NCBI RefSeq assembly: GCF_947258575.1
Contig: NZ_CAMYIV010000011.1
Coordinates: forward strand, 310,001-374,000
Length of the DNA stretch: 64,000 nt
Origin: an uncultured Alcanivorax sp.
GTDB taxonomy: Bacteria; Pseudomonadota; Gammaproteobacteria; Pseudomonadales; Alcanivoracaceae
Direction of reading: 5' to 3'
In this document: positions 40,734-48,427 of the stretch, piece after piece
Layout of the letters: every line of letters begins with the position of its first letter
Position numbering within the stretch: the stretch's first letter is position 1
Program-made: the position numbers and the translations under genes
Notes under the pieces: model-generated
Told to the model about the DNA's origin: nothing
Databases searched by the model: none
Seen by the model: the letters and a program-made list of their open reading frames with translations, nothing else

Positions 40734-41654
40734 CTAACCCAGCTTGATGCCTTTGGCCTGAGCTGCCTTGGTAAGAATCTTGGTCACATGGTCGCCGCCG
40801 GCAAGAATCTCCCGAGCGTTATCCATGTTGCCGATCTGTTCAAAATGGGCGGCGACGCCATCCACATTTCGCTCGTCTTCATTCAGGTAGACGCCTTCGC
40901 TTTCCATCAGGCGAACCATGGCGTAGCAGCCGGCGCCAGCCAGTACGATGCGGTGGGTGGGGGCGTTGTTACTACACAGGAACAGGACCGCCGGGGTGAT
41001 TTCCTTGGGCTCCAGCATGGCCAGCACTTCCGGGGGCATCAGGTCTTCGGTCATGCGTGTGGCTGCAGTGGGTGCAATGCAGTTGACCTTGATGTCGTAT
41101 TTTTCCCCTTCGATGCAGAGAGTGTTCATCAGTCCTGCCACGGCCATCTTGGCAGCGCCGTAGTTGGCCTGACCGAAGTTGCCGTACAGGCCGGAGGTGG
41201 ACGTGGTCATGACGATACGGCCGTAGCCCTGTTCGCGCATGATCGGCCAGACTGCTCTGGTGCAGATCTCGGAGCCGGTCAGGTGAACGGCCACCACCTT
41301 GTCCCAGTCGTCCTGGGTCATTTTCACAAAGCTCTTGTCGCGCAAGATGCCGGCGTTGTTAACCAGCACATCAATGCGCCCCCAGGTGTCCATGGCCTGC
41401 TTCACCATGGCATCCACCTGTTCTGGGCTGGAGACATCAGCGCCGTTGGCAATGGCTTTGCCACCAGCGGCCTGGATTTCCGCGACTACCTGCTCGGCAG
41501 CGTCGCTGGAGCCGCCACTGCCATCGCGGGCCCCGCCGAAGTCATTGACCACGACCTTGGCGCCGAGACGAGCCAGTTCCAGCGCATGGCATTTGCCCAG
41601 GCCGTTACCGGCGCCGGTGACAATGGCCACCTGATTGTCAAAACGGATTGTCAT
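40734..41654 (-). CDS. SDR-family 3-hydroxyacyl-CoA dehydrogenase-like protein
   Basis: 306-residue short-chain dehydrogenase resembling the dehydrogenase part of peroxisomal multifunctional enzyme type 2. The Rossmann motif is VTGAGNGLGK, followed by NDFGGARDGSGGSSDAA, the NNAG motif and the active site Ser...YGAAK with Tyr and Lys. A C-terminal extension after the core is typical for this subgroup. With the adjacent MaoC hydratase it would form a (3R)-hydroxyacyl-CoA route. The start at 41654 has GGAGAGAG upstream and matches the family; an in-frame ATG 15 codons earlier lies inside a repeat region. Confidence 0.85.
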   Translation of the reverse strand: MTIRFDNQVAIVTGAGNGLGKCHALELARLGAKVVVNDFGGARDGSGGSSDAAEQVVAEIQAAGGKAIANGADVSSPEQVDAMVKQAMDTWGRIDVLVNNAGILRDKSFVKMTQDDWDKVVAVHLTGSEICTRAVWPIMREQGYGRIVMTTSTSGLYGNFGQANYGAAKMAVAGLMNTLCIEGEKYDIKVNCIAPTAATRMTEDLMPPEVLAMLEPKEITPAVLFLCSNNAPTHRIVLAGAGCYAMVRLMESEGVYLNEDERNVDGVAAHFEQIGNMDNAREILAGGDHVTKILTKAAQAKGIKLG

Positions 41655-41678
41655 GTTTCTCTCTCCGGATGTTTTGTG

Positions 41679-41866
41679 AGTTGAAAGTTCAAAGTTCAAA
41701 GTTGAAACGCGCGTAACGGCACTGCCAAACGATTGGCTCCAGTGCCGCGACGCAGGCGTTAACTGGCTGAACGTTTCAACTCACTGGAATAGGGCTGCGG
41801 GTAAAGGCGTTTCGTTCAGCACGCCTTCTCCCGCGCTTTTCAAATTTAAACTTTGAACTTTCAACT
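41679..41866. repeat. Heptamer-bounded inverted element A
   Basis: The left end is four 7-base units (AGTTGAA, AGTTCAA twice, AGTTGAA; 41679-41706). The right end (41851-41866) is the inverse CTTTGAACTTTCAACT and overlaps the stop codon of the MaoC gene. About 145 bases of unrelated sequence separate the arms. Same plan as elements B (43174) and C (48181). Confidence 0.7.
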
Positions 41867-42328
41867 AATTATCGCCAGGCTCAGCCATTCGGCGATCAGA
41901 GCGGGTTTATCCTGCCCTTCGATTTCCACTTCCACACCATGGCGCAGTTGCCATTCTTTATCGGAGCGCTGCTTCACTTCCAGCAGTGTGAATTTGCCGC
42001 GCACCTTGCTGCCTTCACGCACCGGGTTCATGAAACGCACCTTGTCGAAGCCGTAGTTGATGCCCATTACTTGCCCCTTGATGGTGGGCAGCACGTCCAT
42101 GGCCATGGCGGACAGCAGCGACAGGGACAGAAAGCCGTGGGCGATGGTGGTGCCGAAAGGGCTTTCCTTTGCGGCCCGCGCCGGGTCTGTGTGGATCCAT
42201 TGGGGATCTTCGGTCAACTCAGCAAAGCCGTCGATGCGCTGCTGGTCCACGGCTCGCCACTGGGACACGCCCACAGCTTCACCGGTTTTTGCCTGCAGTT
42301 CCTCAATCGTAATTTGCGCTCTGCTCAT
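41861..42328 (-). CDS. MaoC-family (R)-enoyl-CoA hydratase
   Basis: Hotdog-fold hydratase, 155 residues. The family active-site block is clear: FAELTEDPQWIHTDPARAA with the catalytic Asp/His pair region, then FGTTIAHGFLSLSL. It probably hydrates trans-2-enoyl-CoA to (R)-3-hydroxyacyl-CoA, supplying either the neighbouring SDR or polyhydroxyalkanoate precursors. The start at 42328 follows AGGGAGAG; an ATG 11 codons upstream lacks such a site. The last codons lie inside repeat element A. Confidence 0.85.
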   Translation of the reverse strand: MSRAQITIEELQAKTGEAVGVSQWRAVDQQRIDGFAELTEDPQWIHTDPARAAKESPFGTTIAHGFLSLSLLSAMAMDVLPTIKGQVMGINYGFDKVRFMNPVREGSKVRGKFTLLEVKQRSDKEWQLRHGVEVEIEGQDKPALIAEWLSLAIIS

Positions 42329-42499
42329 GCGGCTCTCCCTGTAGAGGCGCGAATGCGCCATATTTTCAGAATATCATTTTAAAAATAATAGTATGAAAGC
42401 GGCGTAATTGGCCGTAAAGGGTGAAAAGCGCCACGAAGGGCGAGAATTCCGTCACTGCTGTGCGGGAGGGTCAATGGTGGGCGGGCCCGGTTATGTCAC

Positions 42500-42514
42500 T
42501 ATTTTCCGATAATA
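42500..42514. promoter_or_regulatory. Operator-like site TATTTTCCGATAATA before the TetR gene
   Basis: A 15-base imperfect palindrome (6 of 7 pairs match) overlaps a GATAAT-like -10 element 28 bases before the TetR-family start. It is in the right place for autorepression and possible control of the divergent MaoC operon. Confidence 0.4.
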
Positions 42515-42542
42515 TTGGTCTGCACCGTTATTGAGGAGCACC

Positions 42543-43172
42543 ATGTCAGAACAAAGTGAAGCCCTGCTTACCGACCCCCGCGATGCCATTCTCGACGCGG
42601 CGGCCCTGTGTTTTATGGAGAGGGGTTTCAATGCCACCAGCATTGATGACATTGCCCGGCGTCTTTCTGCCACCAAGGGAATGGTATATCACTACTTCGA
42701 CTCCAAGGCGCAGCTCTTCTTCGAAATTCATCATCGGGCCATGGATGCGCTTTTTGAAGAGCTGGAGCCGGTCGTCGGTTCCGGTCTGCCGGCCCCGGAA
42801 CGTTTTACCGAAATGGCTCGCTGTTATGTGCGCACCCTGATTCGTACCCAGCCTTACCAGCGCACGGTCTCCGAAGCGGTGCAGATGTTGCTGCGCAGCA
42901 GCACCACCGAGGCCCAGCGGGCCCAGCTCGAGCGCCTGCAGGAACGACGCAAACGCTGCGAAGGGCTGTTCCTGACGGTGCTGGAAGAGGGCATTGCCAA
43001 CGGCTCCATGCGTGCGGCTCGCCCGAAGATGTCCATCAAACCCGTCTTCGGCGCCATGAACTCGGTGATCAACTGGTATCAACCCCGCGACACGGAAACG
43101 CCGGCACAACGGCAGGATGTGGTGGATGAGGTGGTGTTGGTGGCGCTGCGGGGAGTGATGAAAGGCAGTTAA
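42543..43172 (+). CDS. TetR-family transcriptional regulator
   Basis: 209 residues. The N-terminal helix-turn-helix (about 15-60) includes ERGFNATSIDDIARRL and GMVYHYFDSKAQLFFEI, the canonical TetR recognition block. The C-terminal ligand domain is helical and variable. It is divergent from the MaoC-SDR-thiolase operon and convergent with the crotonase gene, so an acyl-CoA-type ligand and local control are reasonable inferences. The ATG at 43543-minus-1000 alternative does not apply: the start at 42543 follows GAGGAG, while an upstream TTG start at 42531 would overlap that site. Confidence 0.88.
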   Translation: MSEQSEALLTDPRDAILDAAALCFMERGFNATSIDDIARRLSATKGMVYHYFDSKAQLFFEIHHRAMDALFEELEPVVGSGLPAPERFTEMARCYVRTLIRTQPYQRTVSEAVQMLLRSSTTEAQRAQLERLQERRKRCEGLFLTVLEEGIANGSMRAARPKMSIKPVFGAMNSVINWYQPRDTETPAQRQDVVDEVVLVALRGVMKGS

Positions 43173-43173
43173 C

Positions 43174-43320
43174 AGTGAATAGTGAATAGTGAATAGTTAA
43201 CAGCGCCGCGCGTCAGAGCGTAATGGTTTCAACGCAAAGAGGCCGCGCCCATCCCCTGGGCGCGGCCTCTTACGTTTGATAACAGCAACACAAGATTCGC
43301 GTCGCTGTTAACTGTTCACT
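43174..43320. repeat. Heptamer-bounded inverted element B
   Basis: Left end AGTGAAT three times plus AGTTAAC (43174-43201). The right end is the inverse CTGTTAACTGTTCACT (43305-43320). The element fills the space between two convergent stop codons: TetR TAA ends at 43172, crotonase TAA at 43320-43322. A strong terminator lies in the middle. Confidence 0.7.
43237..43271. terminator. Bidirectional terminator between TetR and crotonase genes
   Basis: A perfect 14-bp stem AAGAGGCCGCGCCC / GGGCGCGGCCTCTT with a 7-base loop. There is only a short T tract on either side, but stem stability is high and it separates convergent genes. Confidence 0.8.
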
Positions 43321-44096
43321 TATTTCCCGCCTTTCAAGAATCCCGCAAACCGCTCCCTTGTATCCTCACTGAACATCCTTTCCGCAAACAACACACTTTC
43401 CTTTTCGATCTGGGTCTTGATGGCTGTCTCGCTCTGGCGCAGTAGCTGCTTGGTCATGGCCATGGCGGCCGGGGATTTCTCGGCCAGCCGCTGTGCCAGA
43501 GCCTGGGCGGCGGGCTCCAGTTCGTCTGGCGTTACCCGGTAGGCGACCAGGCCACAGCGCTCCGCTTCTTGCGCTGTCAGGGTATCGCCGGCCAGTAGCA
43601 GGCGGTTGGCGTTCTGGCGACCGATCAGGGCGGGTAGCAGCAGGCTGGAGCCGGCTTCGGGTACCAGGCCCAGATTGATAAAGGCGGTCTGGAAGCGGGC
43701 ATCGTCGGCGGCTACCACCAGGTCCGCATGGAGCAGCAGGGTGGTGCCGATGCCAGTGGCGTTGCCCTGCACGCCAATCACCACGGGCTTGTCCAGGGCC
43801 ATTAGGGCATGCACCAGCACCATGGCAGGGCTGAGAGTGCCGTTGTCCCGGCTGGCCGGGTCCGCATTGAGGAAATCGCCGATATCGTTGCCGGCGCACC
43901 AGGCGCGGCCGTTGCCGGTGAGCAGTAACACATGCAGATCGTCCCTTTCTGCCAGGTGGTTCACCGCACGGGTCAGGTCCTGGTACATGCTGGCGGTCAT
44001 GGCATTGAGCTTGTCCGCTCGATCCAGCGTCAGATGCAGGACGGCACCCTTTTCCCTGGCCTGCACAAAGCCGCTGCTGAAGGTCAGATCTGTCAT
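43320..44096 (-). CDS. Enoyl-CoA hydratase/isomerase (crotonase superfamily)
   Basis: 258 residues. The crotonase CoA-binding and oxyanion pattern is present: LDRADKLNAMT near residue 28, AWCAGNDIGDF near 66 and GNATGIGTTLLLHADLVVAADDARF near 105-130. GLVPEAGSSLLLP supplies the second oxyanion and catalytic segment, with Glu in the usual position. The exact role (2,3-hydration versus delta3-delta2 isomerisation) is open; the AGNDIGDF form is frequent in isomerase-like members. The ATG at 44096 follows GGAGCG; the in-frame extension upstream crosses the promoter palindrome. Confidence 0.88.
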   Translation of the reverse strand: MTDLTFSSGFVQAREKGAVLHLTLDRADKLNAMTASMYQDLTRAVNHLAERDDLHVLLLTGNGRAWCAGNDIGDFLNADPASRDNGTLSPAMVLVHALMALDKPVVIGVQGNATGIGTTLLLHADLVVAADDARFQTAFINLGLVPEAGSSLLLPALIGRQNANRLLLAGDTLTAQEAERCGLVAYRVTPDELEPAAQALAQRLAEKSPAAMAMTKQLLRQSETAIKTQIEKESVLFAERMFSEDTRERFAGFLKGGK

Positions 44097-44134
44097 AAGG
44101 GCGCTCCGGCTGTTAGGTGTGAGGGTCGAAGATA

Positions 44135-44151
44135 TCGAAACGTTATTTCGA
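44135..44151. promoter_or_regulatory. Palindromic operator candidate TCGAAACGTTATTTCGA
   Basis: Perfect 6-bp arms (TCGAAA/TTTCGA) around CGTTA, lying 39 bases upstream of the crotonase start and between divergent genes. It shares 14 of 17 bases with the site at 39062. Confidence 0.5.
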
Positions 44152-44279
44152 ATAACAGTCAAATCGCCATGCAGCATATTCATTCTGCCGGATTCAAAAT
44201 ATCAATTTCACTAACTCAAGGGGGTGCACTAGGCTGGGGTAATTGCTATTCGATCTCTTGCCCGTTGTAAGGATTCCAC

Positions 44280-44957
44280 ATGGCCCAGTTCTATCTTGTC
44301 CGTCACGGACAGGCATCGTTCGGCACCGACAACTATGACCGCCTCTCGGAACTCGGCCATCAGCAGGCTCGCTGGCTGGGGGAGTATTTCGCCGAACGGG
44401 ACATGGGTTTCGACGCACTGCTGTCAGGAGACCTGGTGCGCCACCGGGAAACCGGCGCGGGCATCTGTGAAGGGCTGGGCGTGGCGTTACCGGAAGATAT
44501 TCACGCCGGGCTTAATGAGTTCGATTTCCAGTCTATCGTCGATGCCTACCTGACCCAGTACCCGGAACAGGCACCCGGGGAAGGGGCGCCTGTGGCAGCA
44601 TTCTACAAGGCGCTGAAAACGGCCATGAAGCATTGGCGCCTGGACGAGCTCACCGGTGATCTGCCGGAAACCTGGCAGTCCTTCTCTGACCGGGTACTGG
44701 CGGCCCGCCATCATATTCAGCAGCAGTACAGCGACAGAGATCGCATTCTGATTGTCAGTTCCGGCGGTGCCATGGCCATGTTTCTCAAACATGCCCTCAA
44801 TGCCGCCGATGACACCGTGGTGGAATTGAATCTGCAGATTCGCAACAGCAGCGTTACCCACGGTTTCTTTAATAACAAGGTGGTGCGTATGGCCAGTTTC
44901 AACAATGTGCCGCACCTGGATCGTCCGGATCGGTTCGAAGCCATTACCTATTTTTAA
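44280..44957 (+). CDS. Histidine phosphatase family protein with altered second His motif
   Basis: 225 residues of the phosphoglycerate-mutase-like superfamily. The phospho-accepting motif VRHG is at residues 7-10 (His9), with LSGDLVRHRET matching the usual S-L-R-T motif. The second histidine motif, normally V-(S/T)-H-G-G, reads IVSSGGAMAMF, so Ser replaces His. This may reduce phosphatase activity or mark a subgroup. It is the first gene of a rightward set with an acyl-CoA dehydrogenase and a phosphotransferase gene, so a role on a phosphorylated acyl intermediate is possible. AAGGA precedes the ATG. Confidence 0.85.
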   Translation: MAQFYLVRHGQASFGTDNYDRLSELGHQQARWLGEYFAERDMGFDALLSGDLVRHRETGAGICEGLGVALPEDIHAGLNEFDFQSIVDAYLTQYPEQAPGEGAPVAAFYKALKTAMKHWRLDELTGDLPETWQSFSDRVLAARHHIQQQYSDRDRILIVSSGGAMAMFLKHALNAADDTVVELNLQIRNSSVTHGFFNNKVVRMASFNNVPHLDRPDRFEAITYF

Positions 44958-45008
44958 TTTTCAACGCAGCACAAAGACTGTAACGAACAAGCGACAAGGG
45001 AGAGCGTC

Positions 45009-46217
45009 ATGGATTTTCAATACACAGAAAAAGTGCAGGACCTGATCAACCAGGTACGTCATTTCATCAATACCGAGATTCGCCCGGTGGAAGGGCTTTA
45101 TCACGAACAGCTGGAAAAAAGTCCGTGGGAAACGCCGCCGGTAATGGAAGAGCTGAAAGAGAAAGCCCGGGCCAAGGGGCTGTGGAACCTGTTTCTACCC
45201 AGTGAATACGGGGAATACAGTGCTGGCCTGAGCAATCTGGAATACGCGCCGCTGGCCGAGGAAATGGGCCGAAGCCGTATTGCCTCCGAAGCCTTCAACT
45301 GTGCCGCGCCGGATACCGGCAACATGGAAGTGCTGGCCAAATATGGCAATGAGCAGCAGAAGAAAGACTGGCTGCAGCCGCTGCTGGAAGGGCGTATCCG
45401 CAGTGCCTTTGCCATGACCGAGCCGGAAGTGGCGTCGTCCGATGCCACCAATATCGAAACCCGGATTGAGCGTGACGGCGACGACTACGTGATCAATGGC
45501 CGCAAGTTCTATATCAGCGGTGCCATGCGCAAGACCTGCGAAATCATGATCGTGATGGGCAAGACCGATCCGGACAATCCGAATCGCCATGCGCAGCAGT
45601 CACAGATTCTGGTGCCCACCAACACTCCCGGGGTGAATATCGTGCGCCCGATGCAGGTGTTTGGTTACAACGACGCACCGGAAGGTCATGCGGAAGTGGT
45701 CTTCGACAACGTGCGGGTGCCCAAGGAAAACATGATTCTGGGTGAAGGCCGTGGCTTTGAAATCGCCCAGGGTCGCCTGGGGCCGGGCCGTATCCACCAT
45801 TGCATGCGTCTGATCGGTGCTGCCCAGGAGTCCTTCGAGCTGATGGCCAAGCGCGTCAACGAGCGTGTGGTATTCGGCCAGCCCATGAGCAAGCAGGGCT
45901 CGGTGCGTGAAGATCTGGCTCGTTCCTACTGCGAAATCGAGCAGGCACGGCTGATGACCTTGAAGGCGGCGGACACCATGGATCGCGAAGGTAACAAAGT
46001 CGCCAAGGATTTGATCGCTATGATCAAGGTGGTTGCGCCCAATATGGCGTTAAATGTCATTGATCGGGCGATTCAGGTCCATGGGGCGGCGGGGCTGAGC
46101 CAGGATACCCCGCTGGTCAACTTCTTCAGCTATGCCCGCACCTTGCGGCTGGCGGATGGACCGGATCAGGTGCACATGATGCAACTGGGCCGCAACCTGG
46201 CCAAATACTTCGCCTGA
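45009..46217 (+). CDS. Acyl-CoA dehydrogenase (ACAD10/11-like)
   Basis: FAD enzyme that introduces the alpha-beta double bond in acyl-CoA. 402 residues. The N-terminal helical domain is followed by the FAD/substrate motif [19 protein letters not shown], the [10 protein letters not shown] segment, [20 protein letters not shown], and the C-terminal [34 protein letters not shown]. The last segment and the following kinase gene point to the ACAD10/11 group. Transfer to an electron-transfer flavoprotein is expected. A GGGAGAG ribosome site is present. Confidence 0.93.
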   Translation: MDFQYTEKVQDLINQVRHFINTEIRPVEGLYHEQLEKSPWETPPVMEELKEKARAKGLWNLFLPSEYGEYSAGLSNLEYAPLAEEMGRSRIASEAFNCAAPDTGNMEVLAKYGNEQQKKDWLQPLLEGRIRSAFAMTEPEVASSDATNIETRIERDGDDYVINGRKFYISGAMRKTCEIMIVMGKTDPDNPNRHAQQSQILVPTNTPGVNIVRPMQVFGYNDAPEGHAEVVFDNVRVPKENMILGEGRGFEIAQGRLGPGRIHHCMRLIGAAQESFELMAKRVNERVVFGQPMSKQGSVREDLARSYCEIEQARLMTLKAADTMDREGNKVAKDLIAMIKVVAPNMALNVIDRAIQVHGAAGLSQDTPLVNFFSYARTLRLADGPDQVHMMQLGRNLAKYFA

Positions 46218-46296
46218 GAAGCGGTGTTTGCCCGGGGTGTTTACTGCACTCCGGGCTTTGCCTATTGCGCAGCAGACAGAATAACAGGAGAGCTCC

Positions 46297-47343
46297 ATGT
46301 CCCAGGTGGATACGCTGGATACACAGAAACTGGCCGAATACCTTGAGCAGCACATCGGTGGCTTCAACGGGCCCATCGAGGCTGACAAGTTCGAAGGCGG
46401 TCAGTCCAACCCCACCTTCAAGATCACCACACCGTCCGGTGCTTATGTGTTGCGCCGGCAGCCGCCGGGCAAGCTGCTCAAGTCAGCCCATGCGGTGGAT
46501 CGCGAGTTCCGCGTCATGGCGGCACTGAAAGACACGGATGTGCCGGTGCCACGGGTACTGCATCTGTGCGAAGACAGGGACGTAATCGGTTCCATGTTCT
46601 ACGTGATGGAGTTCTGTGAAGGCCGCATTCTGTGGGGCGCCTCGTTGCCGGAAGCCGGCGAGGGGGAGTCAGGCAATGCTACCCGTGCGGCCATGTACGA
46701 AGAAATGAACCGGGTGCTGGCGGCCCTGCACAGTGTGGATCTGGACAAGGTTGGCCTGGCGGATTACGGCAAGCCCGGCAACTACTTCGAGCGGCAACTG
46801 GGTCGCTGGACCCAGCAGTACGAAGCCTCCAAGTTGCAGGACATCCCTGCTATGGACGAGTTGATCGCCTGGCTGCAGGCCAACCAGCCGGAAGACGATG
46901 GCCAGGTATCGCTGGTTCATGGCGACTATCGGCTGGACAACATGATGTGGCACCCCAGCGAACCCAAGGTCATCGCTGTGCTGGACTGGGAGCTGTCCAC
47001 CCTGGGACATCCGCTGGCGGACCTGGCCTACCAGTGTATGGGGATGCGCATGCCACAGCGGGGCGCCAAGATGGCGGGCCTGCAGGGGGTTGACCGCAAG
47101 GCACTGGGGATCCCCACGGAAAAAGAGTATGTCGATCAGTACTGCCAGCGTCGCGGCATCGACCGCATCGACAACTGGGAATTCTATCTGGCCTTCAGTT
47201 TCTTCCGTCTTGCTGCCATCTGTCAGGGTGTGGCGAAACGGGCCGTGGATGGTAATGCCTCGAGTAAGGAGGCTGCTCAGGTCGGTGCGCTGGTCGAGCC
47301 GCTGGCGTCCATGGCCGTGCAGATTATCAAAGAAGGGGCGTAA
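46297..47343 (+). CDS. Phosphotransferase (APH fold) of the ACAD10/11 kinase type
   Basis: 348-residue aminoglycoside-phosphotransferase-fold kinase. N-lobe: FEGGQSNPTFKI and YVLRRQPPGKLLKSAHAVDREFRVM. Catalytic loop: VHGDYRLDNMMWHP (Asp near residue 210). Metal site: VLDWELSTLGHPLADLAY. In animals the homologous kinase is fused to the dehydrogenase (ACAD10/11). In Pseudomonas putida the separate pair LvaA/LvaC phosphorylates and rearranges 4-hydroxyacyl-CoA. The adjacent dehydrogenase suggests the same chemistry here; the substrate is not known. AGGAGAG precedes the ATG. Confidence 0.88.
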   Translation: MSQVDTLDTQKLAEYLEQHIGGFNGPIEADKFEGGQSNPTFKITTPSGAYVLRRQPPGKLLKSAHAVDREFRVMAALKDTDVPVPRVLHLCEDRDVIGSMFYVMEFCEGRILWGASLPEAGEGESGNATRAAMYEEMNRVLAALHSVDLDKVGLADYGKPGNYFERQLGRWTQQYEASKLQDIPAMDELIAWLQANQPEDDGQVSLVHGDYRLDNMMWHPSEPKVIAVLDWELSTLGHPLADLAYQCMGMRMPQRGAKMAGLQGVDRKALGIPTEKEYVDQYCQRRGIDRIDNWEFYLAFSFFRLAAICQGVAKRAVDGNASSKEAAQVGALVEPLASMAVQIIKEGA

Positions 47344-47351
47344 AGCCTCAT

Positions 47352-47381
47352 TGTAGGAGCCATGCGAGCATGGCTCCTACA
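47352..47381. repeat. TGTAGGAGC-type REP palindrome, possible terminator
   Basis: A perfect 14-bp palindrome TGTAGGAGCCATGC / GCATGGCTCCTACA with a 2-base centre, located nine bases after the kinase stop and followed by an AT-rich tail (ATTATTTTTGC). The TGTAGGAGC word marks dispersed REP elements; here it may also attenuate read-through into the SDR gene. Confidence 0.7.
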
Positions 47382-47414
47382 GCATTATTTTTGCTTTTTA
47401 TCGGGAGAGTAGTA

Positions 47415-48179
47415 ATGAGTACCACCCTTTTTAATCTTGAGGGCAAGATTGCCCTGGTCACCGGCGCCAGCCGCGGGATTGGTGAAGAGATTGCCAGACT
47501 GCTGGCGGAGCAGGGCGCCCACGTGATCGTCTCCAGCCGCAAGATCGATGGCTGTCAGGCGGTGGCAGACGCGATCCAGGCAGACGGTGGCAGTGCGGAA
47601 GCCTTCCCCTGCCATATCGGCGAAATGGCACAGATCCAGGCGATCTTTTCCCATATCCGCGAGACTCACGGCAAGCTGGATATTCTCGTCAACAACGCCG
47701 CAGCCAATCCCTTCTTTGGGCACATTCTGGACACCCCGGTAGATGCCTTCGACAAGACCGTGGATGTGAACCTGCGCGGCTACTTCTACATGTCCGTGGA
47801 AGGCGCCAAGCTGATGCGCGAACATGGCGGTGGTGCCATCGTGAACACCGCTTCGGTGAATGGCCTCACTCCGGGCGACATGCAGGCTATCTATTCGATC
47901 TCCAAGGCGGCAGTGATCAGCATGACCAAATCTTTCGCCCAGGAATGCGCCCCGTTCAATGTGCGGGTCAATGCCTTGCTGCCGGGCCTCACCAAAACCA
48001 AGTTCGCCGGTGCCCTGTTCACCAACGAGGACATCTACGATTCCGCCATCAGCCAGATCCCCATGCGTCGCCATGCCGACCCGAAAGAGATGGCGGGCAC
48101 CGTGCTGTATCTGGTCTCCGATGCGTCCAGTTATGTGACCGGGGAGTGCGTTGTGGTAGACGGTGGCATGACCATCTAA
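47415..48179 (+). CDS. SDR-family oxidoreductase
   Basis: 254-residue classical short-chain dehydrogenase. Cofactor motif VTGASRGIGEE, NNAA in place of NNAG, catalytic NTASVNG...YSISKAA (Ser, Tyr, Lys) and the C-terminal TGECVVVDGGMTI. SSRK after strand 2 suggests NADP(H) preference. Position after the dehydrogenase and kinase genes suggests oxidation of a hydroxyacyl intermediate. The ATG at 47415 follows GGGAGAG; the in-frame upstream extension runs into the REP palindrome. Confidence 0.88.
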   Translation: MSTTLFNLEGKIALVTGASRGIGEEIARLLAEQGAHVIVSSRKIDGCQAVADAIQADGGSAEAFPCHIGEMAQIQAIFSHIRETHGKLDILVNNAAANPFFGHILDTPVDAFDKTVDVNLRGYFYMSVEGAKLMREHGGGAIVNTASVNGLTPGDMQAIYSISKAAVISMTKSFAQECAPFNVRVNALLPGLTKTKFAGALFTNEDIYDSAISQIPMRRHADPKEMAGTVLYLVSDASSYVTGECVVVDGGMTI

Positions 48180-48180
48180 T

Positions 48181-48407
48181 AGCTACGAGCTACGAGCTAC
48201 GAGCTACGAGCTACGAGCTACGAGCTACAAGCTACAAGCTACAAGCTACAAGCTACAAGCTACAAGCTACAAGCTACAAGCTAGAATTGGGAAAGCCAAA
48301 GAGTTCCTGAATTTGGTGTTTTCTTTTCACCTGGAAGCGCGGGCAATGCGTAATTTGGTTAGCACGGCCATGCCCGTGTTGTGGCTTGAAGCTTGAGGCT
48401 TGTAGCT
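48181..48407. repeat. Heptamer-bounded inverted element C with a 14-unit tandem array
   Basis: AGCTACG six times, then AGCTACA eight times, then a partial unit (48181-48284), starting one base after the SDR stop codon. The right end (48384-48407) holds GCTTGAA, GCTTGAG and GCTTGTAGCT, the inverse of AGCTACAAGC. The intervening ~100 bases carry no gene. Confidence 0.85.
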
Positions 48408-48427
48408 GTTCGACGAAGGAGAACACA

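Noticed and set aside
42531..43172. TTG start for the TetR gene
   Set aside because: The TTG overlaps the GAGGAG ribosome site used by the ATG at 42543, and the extra residues are outside the family.
48181..48284. Tandem array considered as a CRISPR
   Set aside because: Units are 7 bases and contiguous with no spacers, and there are no cas genes.
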